This document shows positions 19,320 to 27,790 of a stretch of 64,000 nucleotides of DNA, in pieces. How positions within the stretch are numbered: the first letter of the stretch is position 1; each line of letters begins with the position of its first letter. The stretch is from Salinibacterium sp. SWN167. Lineage in GTDB: Bacteria; Actinomycetota; Actinomycetes; Actinomycetales; Microbacteriaceae. The stretch covers positions 1,426,001 to 1,490,000 of the forward strand of contig NZ_JADYWU010000001.1 of assembly GCF_015864665.1 (NCBI RefSeq), given 5' to 3'. The notes under the pieces are model-generated. The model was not told where the DNA came from. It did not search any database and saw only the letters and a program-made list of their open reading frames with translations. The position numbers and the translations under genes are program-made.

Positions 19320-20371
19320 CAGACGCCTTCTTTCATCATCGGCTGAGGAGTAACGAATGCAGAGGTGCGATCGCTGTGTGATCGTCCGATTGCCAGCACA
19401 ACAAGCCAGCCAACAAGGATGAGCCCCGCTAGTACGAAGCCAAGAGATGACACTTCGGCACCCGAGATCCAATTCAGTACACCCGCAGTTCCTCCGGATG
19501 CAGTAACCGCCGAAGCGAGCTGCACGACACCGACAACAACCGCGACGGTGACAGCGACGACAGTCATTCCGACGCTGAAGGCTCGTTGGACGCGTGAGGA
19601 GCGCGAGCCTGGTCGGTAAACGCGGCTCGCCATGAGGCCTTGAAGGGTATCCATCGCGGTCATTCCTGCTGCGAACAGAATGGGAAGCGCGAGCACAGCC
19701 CACAGCGAAGTAGACGAGAGAGCGGCTGCGCCCAACAGGACGAGAAGCCAGATCTCTGTGGCGGTATCGAGGCCGAGTCCGAACAACAGACCGACTACGT
19801 ACATTCGACTTGATCGATCCACAGCCTTATCGAAACGTCCGAGTAGCCAAGTGACGGGGCCACGAACTCCGTGACTATGGGAACGGGTGAGCGCAATAAT
19901 GTTGGCAGCGGCGATGACGAGCAGGAAGACTCCTGAGATCGTGGGGCCGTAGACAGTCGTGGTGAACTGAACCGCTGAGCCGTCAGCTGCCATGGCGGTT
20001 TCCAGTGCCTGCCCGAATGCCATAAGAAGCACGCACAGGACCGTGACGATCGTCGAATGCCCCAGCGCGAACCAAAAACCGACGGTGCCGCGCGCTTCGC
20101 GGGGCGACGTCGCGAGTCGTCGGGTCGTGTTGTCGATGGCGGCGATGTGATCGGCATCAAAAGCGTGACGAACTCCCAACGCGTAGGCGGTGAGCCCGAT
20201 TCCGAGAGCGACGGCCAACCCGCTCGCTGCGCCCGAGGAGTCCGCTGCTGACGGCGCGCTCGCGAGAACGAGCGCGCCGAACCCGACGACGTGGAGCGCA
20301 ACGATGGCACCGAGAACGCCCCAGGGGCGGTTCATGCGTGTGGTCGTGGCAGACCGTGACGGCAGGCTCAC
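19319..20371 (-). CDS. NiCoT-family nickel/cobalt transporter (HoxN/NixA type)
   Basis: Membrane permease of 350 residues that imports Ni2+ (and/or Co2+) at high affinity. It carries the NiCoT signature [14 protein letters not shown] (residues 68-81), with the His and Asp residues that contact the metal, plus FALGHSTIV and LGLDTATEI. About eight membrane helices are visible. The GTG start is 3 bp after the stop of the reductase gene, and the end overlaps ureA. Its position makes nickel for urease the evident purpose. Confidence 0.95.
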   Translation of the reverse strand: MSLPSRSATTTRMNRPWGVLGAIVALHVVGFGALVLASAPSAADSSGAASGLAVALGIGLTAYALGVRHAFDADHIAAIDNTTRRLATSPREARGTVGFWFALGHSTIVTVLCVLLMAFGQALETAMAADGSAVQFTTTVYGPTISGVFLLVIAAANIIALTRSHSHGVRGPVTWLLGRFDKAVDRSSRMYVVGLLFGLGLDTATEIWLLVLLGAAALSSTSLWAVLALPILFAAGMTAMDTLQGLMASRVYRPGSRSSRVQRAFSVGMTVVAVTVAVVVGVVQLASAVTASGGTAGVLNWISGAEVSSLGFVLAGLILVGWLVVLAIGRSHSDRTSAFVTPQPMMKEGV

Positions 20372-20374
20372 GAC

Positions 20375-21271
20375 TTATCCCTCGGTCTGATCGTCACTGC
20401 GACCGGAGAGTTCACTGACGAGGGTAAACAATGCCGAATGATCGAGGTCGCCGTCGCCGCGGGCTTTGAGCGAACCCATGAGCTGCGCCACCACGGCTCC
20501 GAGAGGAATAGCGACCCCCGCCTCCCGTGCCGCAGCCGTAACGATTCCCAAGTCTTTGTCGTGCAAGGTCACACGGAAGCCCGGTGCGAAGTTTCTGGAG
20601 AGCATGTTCGGAGCTTTCCGCGAGAGAACTGTGCTGCCGGCAAGACCTCCCGAAAGCACCTTCACTGCGGACTCCATGTCTACTCCGTGGGCTTCGAGGA
20701 AGACGAGAGCTTCGGCGACGAGTTCCATCGTGCCGGCCACGATGAGCTGATTTGCAGCCTTTACCGTCTGACCAGAACCTGACGGGCCCACGTGAACGAT
20801 CGTTGATCCAACAGCGTCGAAGACGGTGGAAGCCTGAGCGAAAGCCTCGGCTGATCCTCCGACCATGACGGATAGTGCACCCTCCACAGCTCCCGCCTCA
20901 CCACCCGAGACCGGCGCATCGAGCATATGAATCCCTGAGCTCGCTGCTTCTTCGGCCAACCGGATAGCAACATCCGGTCGGATCGTCGAAAAGTCGATGA
21001 CGAGGGTGCCCTGCGGCACACGTGCGAACACGCCGCTTTCGCCGCTCAATACAGACTCGACATCGGGGGAGTCCGGCAGCATCGTCACCACAATTTCGGC
21101 GCCGGCGATCGCTTCTTCGACGCTCTGTGCGCCTGACCCGCCCTGCGCAATGAACGTGTCGACGGCGGCACGGCTGCGGTTAAACCCTGTGACGTCGTGG
21201 CCAGCGGCAACCAAGTTGGCCGCCATAGGCGCGCCCATGATGCCGAGACCGATGAATGCAATTTTTGTCAT
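20375..21271 (-). CDS. 3-hydroxyisobutyrate-dehydrogenase-family reductase, tartronate semialdehyde reductase-like (GlxR/GarR)
   Basis: NAD(P)-dependent beta-hydroxyacid dehydrogenase of 298 residues. It has the Rossmann motif GLGIMGAPMAANL (residues 8-20), the substrate motif DAPVSGGEAGA (118-128) and the catalytic Lys171 in GQTVKAANQ. GlxR/GarR enzymes reduce tartronate semialdehyde to glycerate, and the neighbouring Hyi-like gene supports that reading. Reduction of malonate or methylmalonate semialdehyde cannot be excluded from sequence. Its start overlaps the Hyi-like gene by 4 bp (ATGA). Confidence 0.88.
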   Translation of the reverse strand: MTKIAFIGLGIMGAPMAANLVAAGHDVTGFNRSRAAVDTFIAQGGSGAQSVEEAIAGAEIVVTMLPDSPDVESVLSGESGVFARVPQGTLVIDFSTIRPDVAIRLAEEAASSGIHMLDAPVSGGEAGAVEGALSVMVGGSAEAFAQASTVFDAVGSTIVHVGPSGSGQTVKAANQLIVAGTMELVAEALVFLEAHGVDMESAVKVLSGGLAGSTVLSRKAPNMLSRNFAPGFRVTLHDKDLGIVTAAAREAGVAIPLGAVVAQLMGSLKARGDGDLDHSALFTLVSELSGRSDDQTEG

Positions 21272-22119
21272 AGTGAAGAACCTCTCGTTACTGAAACTGT
21301 GATCGATGGGAAATCATTGAGATTGGCGATGCTGGCTTGAGTGTCGCCAGTGGACGGCTTGTACTCGAGCGCGACCGCCCCGGTATAGCCCTGCTCGGTC
21401 AATTCGCTGAGATAGCGGTCTAGATCGAGCGTTCCGGAGCCGGGTTCTCCTCGGCCAGGGAAGTCCGCGATTTGTACATGCGCAACGGATGAGGCGTGAC
21501 TCTTGATAGCGGCTGAAACGTCATCCCCGTTCGCGGCTAAGTGGAAAATATCGAGCAAGAAAGCAACGTTGGAGTATCCGGATGCCCGGACGCGATCTAC
21601 CACCGCGATAGCGTCCGCCGCGGTACGCAGCGGATAAGGCTTGGGGCCGCTCACGGCTTCGATGAGCACTGTCGCCCCGATGGTGGCGGCAGCGTCGGCG
21701 GCAAAGCCGAGGCTCTGGATCGCGAGCTCATCCTGTGCTTCCGGAGTCGAGGTCTCGACTCGGTTTCCATAGAGCGCGTTGAACGCTCCCACGTTGAGGC
21801 GCGAACCGATGGCCGTTGCGATTTCCACGCTGTCGCGAAATTCTGCTTGGCGGTCGGGAAGAGAGAGGACACCGCAATCGGGCCCGAAAAGGTCACCAGC
21901 AAAGTAGTTGAGTCCGACAAGCTTCGCTCCGGAATCGTCAATAGCCCCGACAAACTTGTCGACGTCGCTATCAGTGGGCGAAGCAGAATCGAACGGCCAC
22001 CAATATTCGATCGAATCGAAACCAGCGTTATAGGCGGCGGCTGGCCGCTGGAGGAGGGGCAACTCCTGGAACAGCAGCGAGCAATTGGCGACGTAGGTGG
22101 AACGTTGGGGGGAGTTCAT
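21268..22119 (-). CDS. hyi: Hydroxypyruvate isomerase-like TIM-barrel protein
   Basis: AP-endonuclease-2-type TIM barrel of 283 residues. Motifs match hydroxypyruvate isomerase: LIEAVSGPKPYPL (catalytic Glu region), FLLDIFHLAANGDD, HVQIADFPGRGEPGSG and ALEYKPS. Hyi converts hydroxypyruvate to tartronate semialdehyde, the substrate of the reductase encoded next. In E. coli hyi and glxR lie together in the glyoxylate/allantoin gene set. No glyoxylate carboligase gene is seen here. Exact substrate is not proven; sugar-isomerase relatives share the fold. Confidence 0.8.
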   Translation of the reverse strand: MNSPQRSTYVANCSLLFQELPLLQRPAAAYNAGFDSIEYWWPFDSASPTDSDVDKFVGAIDDSGAKLVGLNYFAGDLFGPDCGVLSLPDRQAEFRDSVEIATAIGSRLNVGAFNALYGNRVETSTPEAQDELAIQSLGFAADAAATIGATVLIEAVSGPKPYPLRTAADAIAVVDRVRASGYSNVAFLLDIFHLAANGDDVSAAIKSHASSVAHVQIADFPGRGEPGSGTLDLDRYLSELTEQGYTGAVALEYKPSTGDTQASIANLNDFPSITVSVTRGSSL

Positions 22120-22128
22120 GCGATGTCC

Positions 22129-23007
22129 TTACTTGAGTCCGGAAGAAGCGAGGCCCTGCACGAAGAAGCGCTGAGCGAAGAGGAAGAGGAGGATCAGTGG
22201 CACTGTGGCCACAGCGGCGCCCGCGAACGTCAAGCCCCAGTTGGGCAGCTCACCCGCAGATACCGACTGGGCAATGGCGACCTGAATGACCTGATTCTGA
22301 GAACTTTGCACGACCGTCAACGGCCAGAGGAATGCGTTCCACGAGAACAAGAAGGTCACGAGGCACAGAGTTGCCAACGATGTGCGCACGTTGGGAAGGA
22401 TGATCGACCAGAACACCCGGAAGTGTCCTGCACCATCGAGTCGTGCCGCCTCATCCAACTCCATCGGGATCTCTTCGAAGGCTTGCTTCAGAAGGAAGAG
22501 CCCGAAAACGCTCGAGACCCAGGGAAGCGCGACAGCGAGGAGTGTGTCTTGCAGGTTGAGGCCAGCAATTACCCCATACATCGGCACGACAAGCGCTTCT
22601 GCCGGAAGCATGAATGTTGCGAGGATCACCGCGAAGACCACGCCGCGGCCCTTGAACGAAATTCTCGTCAACGCATAGGCAGCGAGGGTGCAGACCACCA
22701 GGGTGCCGCCCACTTGGATGAACGCGACGATGAGCGAATTGACGAGAGCGAGACCGATTCCTTTTTCGAAAAGCGCCACAAAGTTGTCGATCGTTCCGCC
22801 GACGGGAAGAAATACCTTCCACGAGAGCGGGTTGAGATCATCGAAGATCGCGGTCTGATTTTTGAATGCAGACGACACCATCCAGAGGTAGGGCAGGAGG
22901 AATGCGCCCACGATGATGGCAATCACTACAAACGAGACGCCGAAGCGAGCGATAGTCATGGGGAGTCGGCGAAGCTGATGTGGTTCCGCTATGCGTTGAG
23001 TAGTCAT
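22129..23007 (-). CDS. Carbohydrate-type ABC transporter permease (MalG family)
   Basis: Inner-membrane permease of 292 residues with six predicted helices. The cytoplasmic EAA loop that docks the ATPase reads EIPMELDEAARLDGAGHFRVFW. It ends with the family-typical QRFFVQGLASSGLK. It partners the MalF-type permease 9 bp upstream and the binding protein gene before that. No ATP-binding subunit is encoded nearby, so a shared MsiK-type ATPase from elsewhere is likely (inference). Confidence 0.93.
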   Translation of the reverse strand: MTTQRIAEPHQLRRLPMTIARFGVSFVVIAIIVGAFLLPYLWMVSSAFKNQTAIFDDLNPLSWKVFLPVGGTIDNFVALFEKGIGLALVNSLIVAFIQVGGTLVVCTLAAYALTRISFKGRGVVFAVILATFMLPAEALVVPMYGVIAGLNLQDTLLAVALPWVSSVFGLFLLKQAFEEIPMELDEAARLDGAGHFRVFWSIILPNVRTSLATLCLVTFLFSWNAFLWPLTVVQSSQNQVIQVAIAQSVSAGELPNWGLTFAGAAVATVPLILLFLFAQRFFVQGLASSGLK

Positions 23008-23016
23008 GGCGTCCTC

Positions 23017-23976
23017 CTAATAGTTCCAACGAGTGCGAAGTAGCCGCATCTGGATCAAGCTGATGATGATGGCGAAAGCAAGCACGACGAGCGCCATTGC
23101 GGAGGCGTAGCCCGGCTGCTGAAGAATGAACGCCGTCTTGTAGATGTGATAAATGATGAGGTTCGTCGTGCCCTGAGGGGCGCCACCCGTCATGATGTAC
23201 GCCGGCGCAAATGCTTGGAGTGCGAAGACAGTCATCACTACGACAATGAACAGGGTCGTGCGGGAGAGCAGCGGAAGAGTGATGCTGAGCGTGCGACGGA
23301 GGGGCCCGGCTCCATCCATATGTGCTGCCTCGCTGAGCTCGGCGGGAACTGCTTGCAGTCCACCGAGAAAGAGAACGGTTGCCAGGCCCACTTGTTGCCA
23401 GACGGTCATCACGATGATGGCGGGGAGTGCTTGGGTGGTGTCGGTGAGAAAACCTGCGGACGGAATTCCAACTGTCGCGAGCACCGAGTTGATCAACCCC
23501 GTCTCATTGAGCAGGAACGTCCAGAGTGTCGCGACGACAACCGACGAGGTGACAACGGGAAGAAAGATCATGGTGCGTACGAGAGCCCGAGCGGGCAGCT
23601 TGCCGTTGAGAAAAACCGCCAGTGCGAAGGACGCAGGGACGACAAGAACAAGGACACCGAGAATGAACGCGAACGTGATCAGCAGCGACTGGATTGTCTC
23701 TGCATCCGTGAAGATCCGGATGAAGTTGTCCGCACCGACGAAGGTTGCGTTGTCGGGGCTGAAAAGGCTGTAGTCGAGCACGCTGCTGCGAGCCATGACT
23801 GCCAGCGGAATGTATTGAAAGACCAGCAGAAGCAGAAGGAACGGGGTGAGGAAGGCAAGCGCAGGTAGTGCGCCCTTCCCCATCGCGCTCTTCGATCTGC
23901 GCCTGGGCGGAAGCGAAGTGCTTCCGCCCAGGTCTCTGACCGCGAGCGGCGTGGAATCGATCGGGCCAGAATGCAT
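23017..23976 (-). CDS. Carbohydrate-type ABC transporter permease (MalF family)
   Basis: Permease of 319 residues with about six membrane helices after a basic cytoplasmic N-terminus (PPRRRSKSAMGK). The EAA loop is VPAELSEAAHMDGAGPLRR, and the IMTGGAPQGTTNLIIYHIY segment is typical of MalF-type proteins. It lies between the binding protein gene (16 bp gap) and its MalG-type partner. The family name does not fix the substrate: related systems also carry nucleosides or other polar compounds. Confidence 0.93.
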   Translation of the reverse strand: MHSGPIDSTPLAVRDLGGSTSLPPRRRSKSAMGKGALPALAFLTPFLLLLLVFQYIPLAVMARSSVLDYSLFSPDNATFVGADNFIRIFTDAETIQSLLITFAFILGVLVLVVPASFALAVFLNGKLPARALVRTMIFLPVVTSSVVVATLWTFLLNETGLINSVLATVGIPSAGFLTDTTQALPAIIVMTVWQQVGLATVLFLGGLQAVPAELSEAAHMDGAGPLRRTLSITLPLLSRTTLFIVVVMTVFALQAFAPAYIMTGGAPQGTTNLIIYHIYKTAFILQQPGYASAMALVVLAFAIIISLIQMRLLRTRWNY

Positions 23977-23992
23977 GACGATGTTTCCTGTT

Positions 23993-25315
23993 CTACTTCG
24001 AGAGGATCGGGTCGAGCTTGGCGACTGCCTGATCGAGCTCAGTCTTCGGATCCGCTCCGTAAGCGATGTTCTTCAGCGCTGCAGTCACGTAGAGGTCATA
24101 CGCGTCGAAGTGCGGTCCGGGAGGACGCGGTACGCCCCACTCCTGGATCTCTTCGACGGGAATGTTCAACGGTGCTTCGCTGAGCGAAGGCAGTGCTTCG
24201 GTCGTCGACACCAACACTGGAATCCGGAGGTTGTTCTCAACCCAGTCGAGGTACTGGTCACCGGTGTCCATAGCGACAACGGCCGTGGCCGCGGCCTCCG
24301 CGTTGTTCGAACGTGCGGTGACGCCGAATGTCACAGCGCCGGTGTGCACAACAGGGGTAACGAGATACGGCGTCGGGCTCACACCGAAGTCCACTCCCGC
24401 GTTAGTAAGAGTCGTAGCGTTGGAGCTCACTTCGAGGTCGAAGCACGCCTTGCCATCGATCAGCGCATTGGGAAGACCAGTCTTCGACGTCACAGCATCC
24501 GGGCCTTCGAACAAGTTCTGGTAGAAGGTCGCACCCTCGATAGCTTCAGGCGTGTTCAGCCAGCCATCGACAGTGGTTCCGTCGTCAGAGATTGCATAGA
24601 ACGTCTTGTACGCCGATGATGACTCAGGAGCAGTGGGGTCTCCCATGCTGCGCAAGAAGAGCTGATCGCGGTACGACGTTCCCGGGGTGCCGTCTCCGAG
24701 TCGTGACGGTGCGAGACCGTACACGGTCGACCCAGCAGCCTCGGTTGCCGATACCTGGCAGGTCAGCATTGCGGCTTGCGCCTCTGGCCATGTCCACGCG
24801 GTGTCAAGAGAGGTGGGAGGTGTGATGCCGGCTGCATCAGTCAGCTCCTTGTTGAAGTACAAGGAGAGAGTGTCTTGCTCGTTGCCGGGCGAGTAAACCT
24901 GGCCGTCCCACGAGTTCTCTGTCAACGTCGCTGACGTCACGTCGTCAAACCAGCCATCGGGCAGGTAATCGTCAAGGGGAAGCAAGAAGCCCTGCGATGC
25001 GTAGGACGCGGTGCTTGGAGCGTCGAATCCGACAATGTCTGGCGGGTTCGACGACGGCGCGAGTACCGCGATCTTTGCTGCCAAGTTGCCGAACGGAACT
25101 TCGTCCACGGTGAAAATGACGCATTTGTTGGCGGCTGTGTAGGCATCCAATTGCTCGTCAGTGGGGGAGTTGTTTTCTGCGCGGAGTACGGAGAGTTCCG
25201 TTACGCCGTCCTCGCAGCCTGCGATGGTGGGGGTGGAGCCGGCAGAACATCCGGCGAGAGCCATAATGGCTACCGTCCCGACCGCCGTGCTCAGTGTTGC
25301 GATGTTGCGTTTCAT
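23993..25315 (-). CDS. ABC transporter extracellular solute-binding lipoprotein (family 1)
   Basis: Binding protein of 440 residues. A signal peptide leads to the lipobox LAGC (Cys23), so the mature protein is lipid-anchored outside the membrane. The body has the family 1 pattern (NSWDGQVYSPGNEQDTLSLYFNKELTDAAG, seen as its YFNKEL core). Two extra Cys pairs or singles occur (Cys after TIAG, NKCVIF, LTCQV, KACFDL), unusual for this family. Start ATG 25315 has AAGGGA upstream. The ligand is probably the compound handled by the co-encoded hydrolases. Confidence 0.92.
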   Translation of the reverse strand: MKRNIATLSTAVGTVAIMALAGCSAGSTPTIAGCEDGVTELSVLRAENNSPTDEQLDAYTAANKCVIFTVDEVPFGNLAAKIAVLAPSSNPPDIVGFDAPSTASYASQGFLLPLDDYLPDGWFDDVTSATLTENSWDGQVYSPGNEQDTLSLYFNKELTDAAGITPPTSLDTAWTWPEAQAAMLTCQVSATEAAGSTVYGLAPSRLGDGTPGTSYRDQLFLRSMGDPTAPESSSAYKTFYAISDDGTTVDGWLNTPEAIEGATFYQNLFEGPDAVTSKTGLPNALIDGKACFDLEVSSNATTLTNAGVDFGVSPTPYLVTPVVHTGAVTFGVTARSNNAEAAATAVVAMDTGDQYLDWVENNLRIPVLVSTTEALPSLSEAPLNIPVEEIQEWGVPRPPGPHFDAYDLYVTAALKNIAYGADPKTELDQAVAKLDPILSK

Positions 25316-25367
25316 TGTTTTCCCTTGCTTAGGTGGAGCGAAATATTCGAAACGTGAAGAGCAGTGG

Positions 25368-26327
25368 TTATCGCTGGATAGAGACACACTCCTTCAGCAG
25401 TCGATAGAAGACGTCAGCGTTCGCCGTCAATGCGACGTAGGCGTTCGGTTCTTCTATGCCTCGGTGACGAACGTCGATAACAGTCCTGCCGAAGGTGCGC
25501 ACTCCTGTTGTCTCGATGCCGACGTGAAGGTGGTTAAGAGGAAGGACAGCGGGGTCGAGCAGATACGCGATGCAGACGGCATCGTGAATGGGGGCGCTGT
25601 CGGGAATCGCCTGTGGCTGGCTTTCATCGTGGGCGACGATGCGCTGTTGGATACAGATCGCGGTCGCCAGACCAGCGGGGGTACTGAGAGCGTGAAGCTC
25701 GGATGCCTGTGCTCCGGTGACGAGTGCGTCGTGCGTCGCGTCGAGGGGAACCAGAACAACTCGCTTGAAGCCGGCTTTGAAAACGACGTCAGCAGCTACG
25801 GGGTCATGCCAGATGTTCGATTCTGCCGACGGCGTTGCGTTGCCGAAAGCGTGCGCGCCACCCATGATGACGATCTCGTCGACCTTCTCGATGATCGAGG
25901 GGTCGAGGGTGATCGCAGCCGCGATGTTTGTCAGTGGACCGACTGGCACCAGCGTGATGGGTTCAGTACGAGCTCGCAGCGTCTCGACTAACCACTCGAC
26001 AGCGCCCTGCGTTTGAGCAACCGAGGTGGCGGGCGGGAGGTCGAGCTCCTTCGGGTGCATCTTTCCGCCGCTGTGATCGTCCGAAGGGCTGGGCTGCGGT
26101 ACGCCGATAGGGCCGAATGGCTCATCGAGTCCCCGATAGACAGGGATGTCGGAGCGGTTGATGTAGTCGAGCACGCGAAGCGTGTTGTCAGTCGTATTCT
26201 CGACCGGACGATTGCCCCACACGGTGGTGCACGCAACGAGGTCGATCTCTGGCGATAGCGCTGCCATCATGATTGCAATCGCGTCGTCAGTTCCTGTGTC
26301 GACATCGAGGATGATTGACCGTGGCAT
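25368..26327 (-). CDS. Nucleoside hydrolase (IunH family), complete active site
   Basis: Ribonucleoside hydrolase of 319 residues. The DVDTGTDDA motif (residues 8-16) binds calcium and the ribose hydroxyls; MGGAHAFGNATPSAESNIW (seen by its MGG and SESNIW-like parts) and the C-terminal His248-Asp249 in PIHDAVCIAYLLDP complete the site. It is a clear paralogue family member of the gene at 11797-12753, which lacks the His. Here it lies in the LacI-controlled unit between the amidohydrolase and the ABC importer, suggesting that a riboside is the imported compound. AAGGAG precedes the ATG. Confidence 0.92.
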   Translation of the reverse strand: MPRSIILDVDTGTDDAIAIMMAALSPEIDLVACTTVWGNRPVENTTDNTLRVLDYINRSDIPVYRGLDEPFGPIGVPQPSPSDDHSGGKMHPKELDLPPATSVAQTQGAVEWLVETLRARTEPITLVPVGPLTNIAAAITLDPSIIEKVDEIVIMGGAHAFGNATPSAESNIWHDPVAADVVFKAGFKRVVLVPLDATHDALVTGAQASELHALSTPAGLATAICIQQRIVAHDESQPQAIPDSAPIHDAVCIAYLLDPAVLPLNHLHVGIETTGVRTFGRTVIDVRHRGIEEPNAYVALTANADVFYRLLKECVSIQR

Positions 26328-26362
26328 GTAATGTGCTCCTTCTTGGTTGGTGATGATGAGGA

Positions 26363-27790
26363 TCAGACCGCGAGTGCGGGGTCTGTCCGGAAGCGATCGT
26401 TCAGCATTTCTCCACGGAAGTCCTCGCGTGGGAACTCGCCGTCAGCGAAGACGACGACGCCGCCGCATACGGTCACGCTCGGCCACATCCGCAATGTCAT
26501 GCCGGCGTAGGGCGAGTAATCGATGGGCGAGTGAAGATCTTCGATCCGTACGACTCGCTCACCTTCCTCAAGGATGACGAGGTCGGCATCCATACCGATT
26601 GCGACCTTGCCTTTGCCTTCGAGACCGAATCTCACGGCGGCATTGCGCGAGGTGAGTTCGATGAGGCTTTCCATGCTCATGCCGTTGTCCACGACAAGGT
26701 GCGTCAAGAGCAGCGGGAGCATGAGGCCGATACCGGGCAATCCAGGCTTGGAAGTTTCCCAGTCAGTTTTTGCGGCGCTTGGCCATTCGTTGTGGTCGGA
26801 TCCGAAGAAATCGATCTCGCCCGCGAGAACTGCCTCGGTAATGGCGTCGGAAAGACTGCGGTCGCGGATGGGCGGGGCAACTTTGCCCTCCGGACCAATT
26901 GCCGACTCAGTGCTGAGCACCATGTAGTGGACGCATGATTCGAGCGCCGCTCCCGGGTACCCCAGAGCCCTCCGAGCTTTGATGGCTTCCAAGCTGGAGA
27001 CGTGCACGATCGATACTTGGCAGCCTGCTTCTTCGGCAAGGTAGAGAGCAGTCCACGCGGCGTCCCCTTCGGCGATGGTGGGGCGCGAACGTTCCCACCC
27101 TGCGAGTGAGTCGAGCCCCGCGGTGCTCTCCGTTTGCATCGCCGCGTCGACGATGTCGCCGTCCTCGGCGTGTACCAACGCTTGAGCGCCGTTCGCGACG
27201 ATCGCGGCGAAGGCTTCCCGCATTTGCGCGTGGTTGAGGCTTCCGATTCCGCCGAGGTTCTTGGCCTCTTCACCCCGGTAGGGCATGAAGATCTTGAAGG
27301 TGCGCATGCCTTCCTTGGTCGCCTGTTCGATTTCCGAAACCTGGCCCATATTCATGAGGCAGCCGTGGAACATCACATTGATCTGAGACTGAGCGCGTGC
27401 TGCGGCAAGACCATCGTGGAACGAGTCAAGAAGCGACGGGGTGCCGAACTGTACGTAGTTGAGCGCAGTCGTGCAGCCACCGGCCAGTGCGCCGCGCGAC
27501 TCAGCGGAGAAGTTGTCGTCCGGACCAAGGCCGGGAATGTGGTTGTATTCGTCGGCGCGCTGGTTGATGTGAGCGTGGGAATCGATCGCGCCGGGAATCA
27601 CCCAGCGGCCCGCAGCATCTGTGGTTTCGGCCGCGTAGCCCAGATCTTGCAGGTTGCTCGACATCGCGACGATGACGCCGCCCTTGATGCCGATGTTGTA
27701 AAGCGCGTCGTCGTCGGAACGAATCTTTGCGTTCGCGATGACGAGGTCAAGCTGCTCGGCAGGCGCGAAGGCGCTGTGATCGTGGGACAT
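26363..27790 (-). CDS. Cyclic amidohydrolase of the dihydroorotase/hydantoinase/allantoinase superfamily
   Basis: Metal-dependent ring-opening amidohydrolase of 475 residues. Ligands of the binuclear site are all present: His72 and His74 (DSHAHIN), carbamylated Lys166 (TFKIFMPY), His207 (LVHAEDGD), His263 (IVHVSS) and Asp332 (GSDHNEW). The pattern fits hydantoinase, dihydropyrimidinase or allantoinase; sequence alone does not pick among them. Start ATG 27790 overlaps the upstream stop (TAATG); an ATG five codons earlier is possible. It probably opens a cyclic ureide or dihydropyrimidine ring to an N-carbamoyl product. Confidence 0.88.
   Translation of the reverse strand: MSHDHSAFAPAEQLDLVIANAKIRSDDDALYNIGIKGGVIVAMSSNLQDLGYAAETTDAAGRWVIPGAIDSHAHINQRADEYNHIPGLGPDDNFSAESRGALAGGCTTALNYVQFGTPSLLDSFHDGLAAARAQSQINVMFHGCLMNMGQVSEIEQATKEGMRTFKIFMPYRGEEAKNLGGIGSLNHAQMREAFAAIVANGAQALVHAEDGDIVDAAMQTESTAGLDSLAGWERSRPTIAEGDAAWTALYLAEEAGCQVSIVHVSSLEAIKARRALGYPGAALESCVHYMVLSTESAIGPEGKVAPPIRDRSLSDAITEAVLAGEIDFFGSDHNEWPSAAKTDWETSKPGLPGIGLMLPLLLTHLVVDNGMSMESLIELTSRNAAVRFGLEGKGKVAIGMDADLVILEEGERVVRIEDLHSPIDYSPYAGMTLRMWPSVTVCGGVVVFADGEFPREDFRGEMLNDRFRTDPALAV

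Noticed and set aside
19017-20371. Possible nickel riboswitch or NikR site before the nickel transporter
   Set aside because: The transporter gene starts 3 bp after the reductase gene, leaving no room for a leader, and no NikR-like palindrome was seen.
21541-23043. 500-residue plus-strand open frame
   Set aside because: It lies antisense to the Hyi-like and MalG-type genes, with a highly charged composition that matches no family.
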